NCBI RefSeq assembly: GCF_001650915.1
Contig: NZ_LXYO01000023.1
Span: forward strand, 558,001 to 622,000
DNA: 64,000 nt
Reading direction: 5' to 3'
From: Marinobacter sp. EhC06
GTDB taxonomy: Bacteria > Pseudomonadota > Gammaproteobacteria > Pseudomonadales > Oleiphilaceae
The first letter of the stretch is position 1. Each line of letters opens with the position of its first letter. The position numbers and the translations under genes are program-made. The notes below the pieces were generated by a model. The model was not told the DNA's origin. It ran no database searches and saw nothing but the letters and a program-made list of their open reading frames with translations. Positions 41,866 to 50,113 of the stretch are shown here, in pieces.

Positions 41866-41908
41866 CCTTCGCGTTTTAAGGTGAGCAGACCGGATTCAGG
41901 CCAGACGT

Positions 41909-41938
41909 GTAGGTCGGATTAGCGAAGCGTAATCCGAC
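41909..41938 (+). repeat. Palindromic repeat in the nrdA leader, copy 1
   Basis: Self-complementary unit GTAGGTCGGATTAGCGAAGC followed by gtaatccgac. It is the inverse of the unit at 41965-41995. REP-like intergenic elements of this kind are widespread in gammaproteobacteria. Confidence 0.7.
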
Positions 41939-41964
41939 ACCCCTGTCTGCGCCAGGCCGCTTTT

Positions 41965-41995
41965 GTCGGATTACGCATGCGCTAATCCGACCTAC
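41965..41995 (-). repeat. Palindromic repeat in the nrdA leader, copy 2 (inverted)
   Basis: Inverted copy of the repeat at 41909-41938, with 26 bp between the copies. The pair can form either two small hairpins or one long stem, so it may affect leader folding downstream of the riboswitch. Confidence 0.7.
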
Positions 41996-42063
41996 GGTGG
42001 CACTCCGATTCTCTGCCTACGCGATGGTGAAAGGATTTCAACGCGTATTCAGGAGAACACAGC

Positions 42064-44829
42064 ATGTCCGCCTCAGCCCTGGCCGAACCCCGGCCAACCT
42101 CGCACACCGATACCGAATCCCTTCAGGTCATCAAACGCAACGGCACTCTCGTGGGCTTCGACCCCTCGAAGATCAGCATCGCCGTAACCAAAGCGTTCCT
42201 CGCTGTTGAGGGCGACACCTCCGCCGGCTCCGCCCGTATCAATGACGCGGTACACCGGGTGACCGACCAGGTTATCCAGGCGATTGGCCGTCGCCTGAAG
42301 GCCGGCGGCAAGGTGCATATCGAAGACATCCAGGATCAGGTGGAACTGGCCCTGATGCGGGCCGAAGAACAGAAGGTGGCCCGCGCTTACGTTTTGTATC
42401 GGGAAGAGCATGCCCGCGAGCGCGCCCGCCATGCCCCGGTTGAGGCGCACCCCCATCTGACGGTGAAAAAGACCAGTGGCGAGATTGCTCCGCTGGATCT
42501 GGGCCTGATGAAACTGCAGGTGGAGCAGGCCGCCACAGGGCTGGAGGGCATCGACGGTGATTCCCTGGTGGACGATGCCCTGACCAACCTTTACGACGGC
42601 ATCGCCGAGGAAGACGTGCTGTCGGCCTTGATCATGACGGCCCGCAGCCGGATTGAGCGGGAGCCGGACTACAGCGCGGTCACTGCACGCCTGCTCCTGG
42701 AGCAGCTTCGCCTGGAGAATGCCGCTGCCCTTGGCCTGCCCATCAGTCTGCCCTTGGCGGAGATTTATCCACAGGCCTTGAGTGCCTTTATCGAGGCAGG
42801 TATTCGTTATGAACTGCTGGACGAGGCCCTTGCCGCTTTCGATCTTGAGCGTCTTGGGGCTGCGCTGAAGCCAGAGCGTGACCTGCAATTCGGCTTCCTG
42901 GGCCTGCAAACCCTGTACGACCGGTACTTCCTGCACTGGAACAAGGCCCGCCTTGAGCTGCCCCAGGTATTCTTCATGCGCGTCGCCATGGGCCTGGCCC
43001 TGCGCGAAGACGACCCGAATGCCCGCGCCATCGAGTTCTACAATCTGCTGTCGTCGTTTGACTACATGGCCTCCACACCTACGTTGTTTAACAGCGGTAC
43101 CCGGCATTCCCAGTTGTCCTCCTGTTACCTGACCACCGTTGGCGACGATCTGGAAGACATCTACGGCGCCATCCGCGATAACGCCATGCTGTCGAAATGG
43201 GCTGGCGGCCTGGGCAACGACTGGACCCCGGTACGGGCACTCGGCTCCCACATCAAGGGCACCAACGGCCAGAGCCAGGGCGTGGTGCCGTTCCTGAAAG
43301 TGGTGAACGACACCGCCGTGGCCGTGAACCAAGGCGGCAAGCGTAAGGGCGCGGTGTGTGCCTACCTGGAAAGCTGGCACCTGGATATTGAGGAATTCCT
43401 GGAACTGCGCAAGAACACCGGTGACGAACGCCGACGCACCCACGACATGAACACCGCCAATTGGGTGCCCGACCTGCTGATCGAACGCATGCGCGAAGAC
43501 CGGGACTGGACCCTGTTCTCCCCCAGCGATGCGCCGGATCTGCACGACCTGTACGGCAACGCCTTCCGTGAACGCTACGAGCATTACGAAGCCCTCGCAG
43601 AGCAGGGCAAAATCAAGCTGTTCAAGAAAATCCCGGCCAAGCAGCTCTGGCGCAAGATGCTCACCGTGCTGTTCGAAACCGGCCACCCCTGGATCACCTT
43701 CAAGGACCCGTGCAACCTGCGTTCTCCCCAGCAGCACCGGGGCGTTGTGCACAGCTCCAACCTGTGCACGGAAATCACCCTGAACACCAGTGCCGACGAG
43801 ATCGCTGTATGCAACCTCGGTTCCGTGAACCTGGCGGCCCACATTGCCAACGGCGAGCTGGACGTGCAGCGCCTGGAAAAAACGGTGAACACCGCCGTGC
43901 GCATGCTCGATAACGTTATCGACATCAACTACTACGCCGTGCCCCAGGCCCGCAATTCCAACCTGAAGCATCGCCCGGTAGGTCTCGGCCTCATGGGTTT
44001 CCAGGACGCGCTCTATCAATTGGGCCTGCCGTATTCCAGCCCGGAAGCGGTTGAGTTTGCCGACGTTGCCATGGAGCAACTCAGCTACTTCGCCATCCGC
44101 GCCTCGGCTTCGCTGGCGGGTGAGCGAGGCGCCTATGAGAGCTATGAGGGCTCACTCTGGCAGCAGGGCACCTTGCCGATCGACTCCATCCAACTGTTGA
44201 AGGAAAACCGCAGGGAAGGGGACCTGTCTGTGAACACCAACGCCCGACTGGACTGGTCTCCCGTACGCGAACTGATCGCAAAAAACGGCATGCGCAACAG
44301 CAACGTGATGGCCATCGCGCCCACGGCCACCATCTCCAACATCGTGGGCGTGTCCCAGTCCATCGAACCGGCATACCAGAACCTGTTCGTGAAATCGAAC
44401 CTCTCCGGCGAGTTCACCGTGGTCAATCCCTCGCTGGTAAGGGATCTCAAGGCAGAAGGCCTATGGGACAACGTGATGGTGAACGACCTCAAATACTTCG
44501 ACGGTTCCGTGCAACAGATCGACCGCATCCCGGCGGTACTGAAAGCCCGCTACGCCACTGCCTTCGAGATCGATGCGAGGTGGTTGGTGGAAGCCGCTGC
44601 CCGCCGCCAGAAATGGCTCGACCAGGCCCAGAGCCTCAACCTGTACATGGCCGAGCCCAGTGGCAAAAAGCTGGATGCCCTGTACCAGCTGGCCTGGGAA
44701 CGTGGGCTGAAAACTACCTACTACCTGCGCTCTCTGGGTGCCACCGGCGCTGAAAAAACCGCCCCGGTTGCCGCTCCCCAGCCACAGGTATGCAGCATCG
44801 ACGATCCGGACTGCGAAGCCTGTCAGTAA
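42064..44829 (+). CDS. nrdA: Class I ribonucleoside-diphosphate reductase, alpha subunit NrdA
   Basis: Large catalytic subunit, 921 residues. An ATP-cone (about 18-110: VIKRNGTLVGFDPSKISIAV) gives overall allosteric control, and a second cone-like segment follows (about 130-225). Catalytic signatures are NLCTEI, CNLGSVNLA and PTATISNIVGVSQSIEP, and the C-terminal tail ends CSIDDPDCEACQ, the redox-cysteine tail re-reduced by thioredoxin. The longer N-terminus compared with E. coli (761) reflects the extra cone. Controlled by the riboswitch and NrdR boxes upstream. Confidence 0.95.
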   Translation: MSASALAEPRPTSHTDTESLQVIKRNGTLVGFDPSKISIAVTKAFLAVEGDTSAGSARINDAVHRVTDQVIQAIGRRLKAGGKVHIEDIQDQVELALMRAEEQKVARAYVLYREEHARERARHAPVEAHPHLTVKKTSGEIAPLDLGLMKLQVEQAATGLEGIDGDSLVDDALTNLYDGIAEEDVLSALIMTARSRIEREPDYSAVTARLLLEQLRLENAAALGLPISLPLAEIYPQALSAFIEAGIRYELLDEALAAFDLERLGAALKPERDLQFGFLGLQTLYDRYFLHWNKARLELPQVFFMRVAMGLALREDDPNARAIEFYNLLSSFDYMASTPTLFNSGTRHSQLSSCYLTTVGDDLEDIYGAIRDNAMLSKWAGGLGNDWTPVRALGSHIKGTNGQSQGVVPFLKVVNDTAVAVNQGGKRKGAVCAYLESWHLDIEEFLELRKNTGDERRRTHDMNTANWVPDLLIERMREDRDWTLFSPSDAPDLHDLYGNAFRERYEHYEALAEQGKIKLFKKIPAKQLWRKMLTVLFETGHPWITFKDPCNLRSPQQHRGVVHSSNLCTEITLNTSADEIAVCNLGSVNLAAHIANGELDVQRLEKTVNTAVRMLDNVIDINYYAVPQARNSNLKHRPVGLGLMGFQDALYQLGLPYSSPEAVEFADVAMEQLSYFAIRASASLAGERGAYESYEGSLWQQGTLPIDSIQLLKENRREGDLSVNTNARLDWSPVRELIAKNGMRNSNVMAIAPTATISNIVGVSQSIEPAYQNLFVKSNLSGEFTVVNPSLVRDLKAEGLWDNVMVNDLKYFDGSVQQIDRIPAVLKARYATAFEIDARWLVEAAARRQKWLDQAQSLNLYMAEPSGKKLDALYQLAWERGLKTTYYLRSLGATGAEKTAPVAAPQPQVCSIDDPDCEACQ

Positions 44830-44860
44830 CTGCTCACTTAACGATTTCGAGGCAAAAACC

Positions 44861-45919
44861 ATGCTTGATTGGGACGACGAACCAAAAACTGAATCCAAGG
44901 CGGCGCATCCCGGCGCCCCGGCCCCGGTGAATGTGGACGACAAACGCGTCATCAACGGCGAGACCGACATCAACCAGCTGGCGCCGTTCAAGTACCCCTG
45001 GGCCTGGGAGTACTTCATGAACGCCAACAAAAACCACTGGACCCCTCTGGACGTGAACATGGCCCAGGACGTCCATGACTACCATCACCGGCTGACCGCA
45101 CCGGAAAAGCACGTCTACGAGAACGTGCTGGCCTACCTCACCACCTCCGACATCCTCGCCATGCGCAACATCGGCCTGGCTGTGATGGAAAAGATGAGCG
45201 CGCCGGAGCTGCAGATCTACCAGGCCCGCCAGGTGTACGAAGAGGCCATGCACACCTGGGCCTACCAGCACTGCATCGAAACCCTCAACCTGGACCAGAG
45301 CGAGATCTACAACCGCTACCGGGTGGTACCGGAGATCAACGGCAAGATCCAGATTGCCAATCGCCGGCTGGATGCGGCCATGCGCCCGAATATGAACCTG
45401 CGTAACAAGGACGACCTGCAGGAATTCATCATGTCCTATCTGTTCTTTGCGGCGGTGTTCGAAGGCACCTGGTTCTACAACGGCTTCAGCCCCATTTTCG
45501 CCCTGCAGCGCCGGGGTCTGATGCGCGGCACTGGCGAGCAGCTGCAGTACATCCTGCGGGACGAGGCCATGCACTTCTCATTCGGCCTGAAAGTGGTCAA
45601 CCAGATCGTGGAAGAGGAGAACATCACGTTCGATCCGAAGGCCGTGCGTGAGATGTGGGACGAATCCGAAGCCGCCGAGAGGGCCTATGCGGACTACATC
45701 CTGCGGGATCCGATACTCGGTTACTCCGCGGAATATCACAGCGAGCAGTTTCGCTTCGTGGCCAATCGTCGTGCCCGCACCGTCGGCCTCGAAGAGCCGT
45801 TTCCGGGTGCGAAGAACGTGTCGCCCTGGCTAGATGAGCAGGCCACCTTGCGCAAGGAGAAGAACTTCTTTGAGACGCGGGTGATCGAGTACCAGACCGG
45901 GGCTCAGTTGGAGTGGTGA
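44861..45919 (+). CDS. nrdB: Class Ia ribonucleotide reductase, beta subunit NrdB
   Basis: 352-residue radical-generating subunit. The full diiron ligand set is present: Asp97, Glu128, His131, Glu201, Glu235 and His238, with radical Tyr135, seven residues after Glu128 as in E. coli (Glu115/Tyr122). I chose ATG at 44861, 31 bp after the nrdA stop and preceded by gagg; an open frame extends upstream inside nrdA but has no start evidence. The C-terminal tail should bind NrdA. No nrdI-type partner is needed for this class. Confidence 0.95.
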   Translation: MLDWDDEPKTESKAAHPGAPAPVNVDDKRVINGETDINQLAPFKYPWAWEYFMNANKNHWTPLDVNMAQDVHDYHHRLTAPEKHVYENVLAYLTTSDILAMRNIGLAVMEKMSAPELQIYQARQVYEEAMHTWAYQHCIETLNLDQSEIYNRYRVVPEINGKIQIANRRLDAAMRPNMNLRNKDDLQEFIMSYLFFAAVFEGTWFYNGFSPIFALQRRGLMRGTGEQLQYILRDEAMHFSFGLKVVNQIVEEENITFDPKAVREMWDESEAAERAYADYILRDPILGYSAEYHSEQFRFVANRRARTVGLEEPFPGAKNVSPWLDEQATLRKEKNFFETRVIEYQTGAQLEW

Positions 45920-45926
45920 GGGCTTA

Positions 45927-46219
45927 CTGACCGGTAGCCGAGCGGACTGCGCACCCCTGCGAAACCTTGGCCGAGGACGTGGGTGTAAATCTGGGTGGTG
46001 CGCAGATCCACATGGCTGCAGCGGCATAACGATGTACAGCGAGCCAGGTCAGAAACTCATTGACCTCTCGGGGTCCATATCGCGAGGGTGCTTCATTTGC
46101 TGAAAACGAATGAAGTAACGGATCCAGTACCAGTAGGTTTTTTCGGTACGGATGCTGTAATGATTCACGCGAATAACCGCACGAACCTGGTCCCGTAAGC
46201 GAGGCTGTTTTCCTTTCAT
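45927..46219 (-). pseudogene. Integron integrase (IntI) remnant with internal deletion
   Basis: Starting at 46219 on the minus strand, the first 50 or so codons read as the N-terminus of an integron tyrosine recombinase (KQPRLRDQVRAVIRVNHYSI, then RTEKTYWYWIRYFIRF). A one-base shift near 46068 moves to VNEFLTWLAVHRY. The sequence then jumps directly to the integrase C-terminus, HVDLRTTQIYTHVLGQGFAG plus a short tail, in another frame. Roughly 200 central residues with the catalytic Arg/His boxes are gone, and only the catalytic-tyrosine box (IYTHV) survives. Non-functional. Confidence 0.82.
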
Positions 46220-46432
46220 TCGTCCCGGCTCCCCGCCAATACTGTTTATTTGCACAGTGTTATTGGTGGCGTGGATTACAGACGTCAAATGATTACATGG
46301 AAAGGCAGTGTGTAGTGGGCTAACCTGTTGTTTTATAAATTTATCGGCACTGTGTTCTGTGATCCAGAAGCTGTAAAAACGAAGCGGTCAAATTTCTGCA
46401 ATCATGAAGCGCTCTGTCTAATTGCTGTTAAA

Positions 46433-46687
46433 TCAGTAGTGATACCGGAGCTGGGCGATAAGCAAAGCGTCATCCGTGACTTTGTAAACTATTCGGTGTT
46501 CTTCGTTGATCCGGCGGGACCAGTACCCGGCGAGGCTGTGTTTTAGGGGCTCTGGTTTGCCAACACCTTCGAACGGTTCTCGCTTGGTCTCTTTGATCAG
46601 CTTGTTGATTCGGTTAAGAATCTTTTTGTCGGTTTTCTGCCAGTACAGATAGTCTTCCCAGGCGTTCTCGGAGAAGATGAGTTTCAT
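46433..46687 (-). CDS. yoeB: YoeB-type mRNA-interferase toxin
   Basis: 84-residue ribosome-dependent mRNA endonuclease, same length as E. coli YoeB. Catalytic residues are at identical positions: Glu46, Arg65, His83 and the C-terminal Tyr84 (LRYHY). The start overlaps the antitoxin stop by 4 bp, the normal antitoxin-first operon. It is located between the integrase remnant and an attC-like site, so it is probably an integron cassette cargo. Confidence 0.93.
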   Translation of the reverse strand: MKLIFSENAWEDYLYWQKTDKKILNRINKLIKETKREPFEGVGKPEPLKHSLAGYWSRRINEEHRIVYKVTDDALLIAQLRYHY

Positions 46688-46935
46688 TCAAGAAGTTCCT
46701 TTTCTTGACCACCGTCTTGCTCCAGCTCGGCAACGGATTCCAGCAAACGCCGTGCGTTTTTTGGTGCGCGCAGAAGGTATGCAGTTTCTTGCAGCGCCTC
46801 GTAGTCCTCGAGGGAGATCATTACCACTGATTGCGACTTGCTCCGGGTGATGATCACAGGGGAATGGTCTTCACAGACCTGCTCCATCGTTTTTGCTAGA
46901 TTGGTTCTAGCGGCTGTGTAGCTAATGGCATCCAT
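46684..46935 (-). CDS. yefM: YefM-type antitoxin (Phd/YefM family)
   Basis: 83-residue antitoxin of the Phd/YefM fold. The N-terminal DNA-binding half reads AISYTAARTNLAKTMEQVCE and the middle has VVMISLEDYEALQET; the acidic C-terminus (AELEQDGGQEKELLE) would wrap the toxin. I chose ATG at 46935, with aggag 9 bp before, over an upstream in-frame ATG that would cover the operator. Confidence 0.9.
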   Translation of the reverse strand: MDAISYTAARTNLAKTMEQVCEDHSPVIITRSKSQSVVMISLEDYEALQETAYLLRAPKNARRLLESVAELEQDGGQEKELLE

Positions 46936-46944
46936 AGGGTTGCT

Positions 46945-46983
46945 CCTGTACAGGATATTGATCATGATCAGGATACCGTACAG
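46945..46983. promoter_or_regulatory. Operator of the yefM-yoeB pair
   Basis: Three elements in 39 bp just upstream of yefM: a perfect palindrome CCTGTACAGG (46945-46954), a perfect palindrome TGATCATGATCA (46959-46970) and CCGTACAG (46976-46983). YefM proteins are known to bind TGTACA-centred palindromes and repress their own operon. Confidence 0.65.
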
Positions 46984-46989
46984 AAAAAG

Positions 46990-47067
46990 ATTTAACAATC
47001 GGCTGCACAGCGACCGATTTTCCGCCGCTTCGCGGCTCCAAACCGGCGCGTGAGCCGGGCGTTATAG
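46990..47067 (+). repeat. attC-like site 1 of the integron remnant
   Basis: 78 bp starting with ATTTAAC (matches RYYYAAC) and ending GTTATAG (close to GTTRRRY), with internal complementary arms (cggct/agccg) and the core GCCGCTTCGCGGCTCCAAA shared with the site at 47644-47721. These features define an integron attC recombination site. Confidence 0.75.
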
Positions 47068-47139
47068 GTGACGTTCGTCTTGACGTACGTACCCAAAAGC
47101 GTACACTTGGTGAAAAGTTGAACACGAAAGAGGTGCGTC

Positions 47140-47382
47140 ATGACCGGAATCACAGCAACTGAGGCGCGCAGCAACCTATATCGGTTGATCGACGAGACCG
47201 CCGAGTCCCACCAACCAATCGTCATCATGGGTAAGCGGAACAAAGCCGTCCTGGTTTCCGAGGAAGACTGGTCTGCAATTCAGGAAACACTTTACCTGCT
47301 CTCCGTACCGGGTATGCGGGAGTCTATTCGTGAGGGGATGGATACCCCCGTGGATGAATGCGATGAGGAGCTGGACTGGTGA
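47140..47382 (+). CDS. Antitoxin of the Phd/YefM family
   Basis: 80-residue antitoxin. ITATEARSNLYRLIDETAES is the N-terminal DNA-binding half; KAVLVSEEDWSAIQETLYLL follows the YefM pattern, then an acidic tail (DTPVDECDEELDW). GTAC-containing palindromic sequence (acgtacgt, about 47083-47090) lies upstream as a likely operator. It overlaps the toxin by 4 bp and occupies the second cassette. Confidence 0.9.
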   Translation: MTGITATEARSNLYRLIDETAESHQPIVIMGKRNKAVLVSEEDWSAIQETLYLLSVPGMRESIREGMDTPVDECDEELDW

Positions 47383-47642
47383 CATGGAAGTTGGTTTACA
47401 CCAAGCAAGCCCAGAAAGATGCAAAGAAGTTGGCCTCCAGCGGCCTCAAACCAAAAGCCGAGGAACTATTAGCGCTGATAGCGGAAGATCCATACCGCAA
47501 GCCGCCTCCGTTTGAGAAGCTCATTGGTGATCTTGCGGGGGCCTATTCACGCCGCATCAATATTCAGCATCGTCTTGTCTACCAAGTGCTGGAGGAGGAG
47601 CAAGTGGTGAAAGTCCTCAGGCTCTGGAGCCACTACGAATAA
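47379..47642 (+). CDS. Txe/YoeB-family toxin
   Basis: 87-residue YoeB/Txe-type mRNA interferase. It begins with GTG at 47379 overlapping the antitoxin stop. Catalytic Glu46 (PFEKL), Arg65 (QHRLVY) and the C-terminal His85-Tyr86 (LWSHYE) are all present. Distinct in sequence from the other YoeB in this window, so the two pairs are separate acquisitions, not a duplication. Confidence 0.92.
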   Translation: MTWKLVYTKQAQKDAKKLASSGLKPKAEELLALIAEDPYRKPPPFEKLIGDLAGAYSRRINIQHRLVYQVLEEEQVVKVLRLWSHYE

Positions 47643-47643
47643 T

Positions 47644-47721
47644 GCATAACCAGCCGCTGTTGCCGAACAATTTTTCCACCGCTTCGCGGCTCCAAAATTG
47701 CCGCAAAGCTTCGCGTTAGCA
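47644..47721 (+). repeat. attC-like site 2 of the integron remnant
   Basis: 78 bp from GCATAAC to GTTAGCA, directly after the toxin stop. It can pair CAATTTT with AAAATTG and contains the same CCGCTTCGCGGCTCCAAA core as site 1. The gap from 47722 to 47846 may be a leftover of another cassette; no gene is visible there. Confidence 0.75.
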
Positions 47722-47846
47722 CTCAGAGAGGAAATGAATGTTTGTTGCCGTTTTGCCGACCAGTCTCCCGTAGTCCCAACCAGCACTGACTGACAACCTT
47801 CCCCTATTCAGCAAGAAGCGCAACCTTCTCCATGCCATATCTCACA

Positions 47847-49949
47847 TCAGGCTGCGCGTACTGCTACCCTCGTACCATTAAACGCCGCATTCCCGGTCAG
47901 TGCGTCAATGCGCCCGGAATCAGTGACGTCGTTCATGCTCACGCCGGGTTGTCCCTCGGCGATCGACATGGCGGTGTCCGGCCGGTTGTGGCCCCAGCCC
48001 TGGGGCATGCTGATCACACCCTCGAACATATCGTCGTCGATTTCCACCGGCAGGTTGATGCTCCCGGAAGCCGAAGTAACCGTGGCCAGTTGTCCGTCTT
48101 CAAGCCCGATTTTGAGGGCATCTGAAGCGTTCATCTGTAACGTGCATGGGTTCTTGCCCTTGACCAGGCGGTGGGAATTCTGGGTCCAGGTGTTGTGGCT
48201 GCGAGGCAGGCGGCGGCTGATCAGCGTGAACGGATAGTCGCTGTTCTGATCTGCCTGCAACAGGCCCGAGGCATCCAGGCGTTTCAGATCCTTCAGGTAT
48301 AGCTCGGGGGCAATGCGGATCTTGCCGTCCTCGGTCTGGATGCGCTGACCCAGGCAGGGCTGAAGTGGTCCCAGATCCACACCATGGGGGTTGGCTTTCA
48401 GGGTCTTCAGGCTCATGCCCTCTTTTCCGTAGGCGCCGTGTTTCAGGCCCAGATCCAGCATGGCCTCCGGCGTTACGCCATCGTCTTCCAGGCCCGTTAA
48501 CTGCAGGGCCAGATCCCGTAGAATCTCCCAGTCGTGTTTCTGGTTCGGCGCTTTTTCGAACATCGGTTCCGAGAACTTGGCGGTATTGCGAACGGCGAAA
48601 GAGTTGAAGAAGACATCGAAGTGGGGCACTTCCAGCCCGGTCGTGGCCGGCAGGATGATATCGGCGTGACGGGTGGTTTCGTTCAGGTAGATATCCACCG
48701 ACACCATGAAATCAAGGGCATCGAAGGCATCTTCCAATCGGGCTCCGCCGGGCGCCGAAAGCACCGGATTGCCGGCGATGGTGATCATCGCGCGGATCTG
48801 GCCCTCGCCCGGGGTCAGGATCTCATCGGCCAGGGTGGCCACGGGGAATTCGTTGTTGAAATAGGGCAGTTTTCGCACCCGGGACTCGTAACGGCCATAG
48901 GAACTCGGCTTGCCCTTTTTGTCTCTGACAAGATCAAAAGCCGGCTGGGGGAACATGGCGCCGCCGCGGCTATCAAAGTTGCCGGTGAGAATGTTCAGCA
49001 TGTTGTTCAGCCACTGGCAGAGGCCGCCGAAGGACTGAGTCGAGGCGCCCATACGGCTGTAGCAAACGGCGCTTTTGGCCGCTGCCATCGCCCGTGCCAG
49101 CTCGCGGATGGCGTTAGCGCTCATACCGCAGGCGTCCGCCACGGTTTCCGGGGAATAGGGTTTGACGGCCTCGGCCAGTTGCTCCAGCCCGTCGATCCGG
49201 TCTTCCAGATGACCAAGGGTAACCAATTGTTCCTCAAACAGGGTGTGAACCATGGCCAGCATGAACAGGGCATCGGTTTCCGGGCGGATAAACAGGTGCT
49301 GGTCGGCCTTTCTCGCAGTCTCGGTGCGCCGTGGATCAACCACCACCACCTTGCCGCCCCGTTGCTGAATGGCCTTCAGGCGTTTGCCGACGCCGGGGGC
49401 GGTCATCAGGCTGCCGTTGGAAACAATCGGGTTGGCACCAATGATCAGCATGAAATCCGTATGGTCGATGTCCGGCACCGGAATCAGCATGCCGGCACCC
49501 AGCATGTAATTGGAGGCCACGTGATGTGGTAACTGGTCGGCTGAGGCGGAGCTGTAGCGGTTATTGGTGCACAGTGCCTTGAAGAACCGCGGCAGCATGA
49601 TGGCGTTGCCGAAGTTATGGGCGTTTGGATTACCCAGATAAACCCCGACCGCATCCTGCCCGTGTTCCTGCTGGATGCCGCGAAACCGCGAGGCGATTTC
49701 CTCGAAGGCAGCTTCCCAGCTGATCTCCTGCCAGCCGTCCGCGGTGCGCTTCATGGGTGCTTTCAGGCGGTCCTTGTCATTGTAGAAATCCTGCAGTGCA
49801 ACGGCTTTCGGGCAGATATGGCCGTGGCTGAACGGGTCGTTGTTGTCGCCCTTGATGGACAGGATCTCGCTACCCCGATGCTGGATTTCGAGGCCACACA
49901 TGGCTTCACAGATGTTGCAGGTGCGGTAATGGGTCTGGGTGTCGGTCAT
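47847..49949 (-). CDS. Molybdopterin oxidoreductase (formate-dehydrogenase/DMSO-reductase family)
   Basis: 700-residue catalytic subunit with an N-terminal [4Fe-4S] motif Cys11, Cys14, Cys18, Cys46 (CNICEAMCGLE ... HICPKAV), a central Mo-bisPGD domain (IIGANPIVSNGS, VVVDPRRTETARKADQHL) and a C-terminal molybdopterin-dinucleotide domain (SHNTWTQNSHRL). No twin-arginine signal, so probably cytoplasmic. No electron-transfer or chaperone partner genes lie beside it, and the substrate is unknown. ATG at 49949 is preferred; a GTG nine bases earlier is possible. Confidence 0.88.
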   Translation of the reverse strand: MTDTQTHYRTCNICEAMCGLEIQHRGSEILSIKGDNNDPFSHGHICPKAVALQDFYNDKDRLKAPMKRTADGWQEISWEAAFEEIASRFRGIQQEHGQDAVGVYLGNPNAHNFGNAIMLPRFFKALCTNNRYSSASADQLPHHVASNYMLGAGMLIPVPDIDHTDFMLIIGANPIVSNGSLMTAPGVGKRLKAIQQRGGKVVVVDPRRTETARKADQHLFIRPETDALFMLAMVHTLFEEQLVTLGHLEDRIDGLEQLAEAVKPYSPETVADACGMSANAIRELARAMAAAKSAVCYSRMGASTQSFGGLCQWLNNMLNILTGNFDSRGGAMFPQPAFDLVRDKKGKPSSYGRYESRVRKLPYFNNEFPVATLADEILTPGEGQIRAMITIAGNPVLSAPGGARLEDAFDALDFMVSVDIYLNETTRHADIILPATTGLEVPHFDVFFNSFAVRNTAKFSEPMFEKAPNQKHDWEILRDLALQLTGLEDDGVTPEAMLDLGLKHGAYGKEGMSLKTLKANPHGVDLGPLQPCLGQRIQTEDGKIRIAPELYLKDLKRLDASGLLQADQNSDYPFTLISRRLPRSHNTWTQNSHRLVKGKNPCTLQMNASDALKIGLEDGQLATVTSASGSINLPVEIDDDMFEGVISMPQGWGHNRPDTAMSIAEGQPGVSMNDVTDSGRIDALTGNAAFNGTRVAVRAA

Positions 49950-50113
49950 GGCAAACACTCGGTCCGGATATTGTCGTTATTGGTTCTGGCAGTGTGGCAC
50001 AAGCCGGCGGAAAATCAGACGGTCATAATTCACATAAAACCGGTCAATCCCGCCAAATGATGTTTCTGCCCGTGGCGGAAAGACAGCCCGGTTTTTCATC
50101 GTACAATAGCGCC

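Noticed and set aside
42073..44079. 668-residue open frame opposite nrdA
   Set aside because: Antisense shadow; no start signal and low-complexity His/Gln/Val-rich sequence typical of the complement of a GC-rich gene.
44738..44860. Upstream extension of the NrdB frame into nrdA
   Set aside because: It overlaps 92 bases of nrdA in another frame; the normal NrdB N-terminus starts at 44861.
46290..46335. attI site of the integron
   Set aside because: A GTT core (cctgttgtt) is in the expected place, but nothing else supports the boundaries, so it is not listed as a feature.
48534..49532. 332-residue open frame opposite the molybdopterin oxidoreductase gene
   Set aside because: Antisense shadow with repeated Gly, Gln and His and no recognisable domain.
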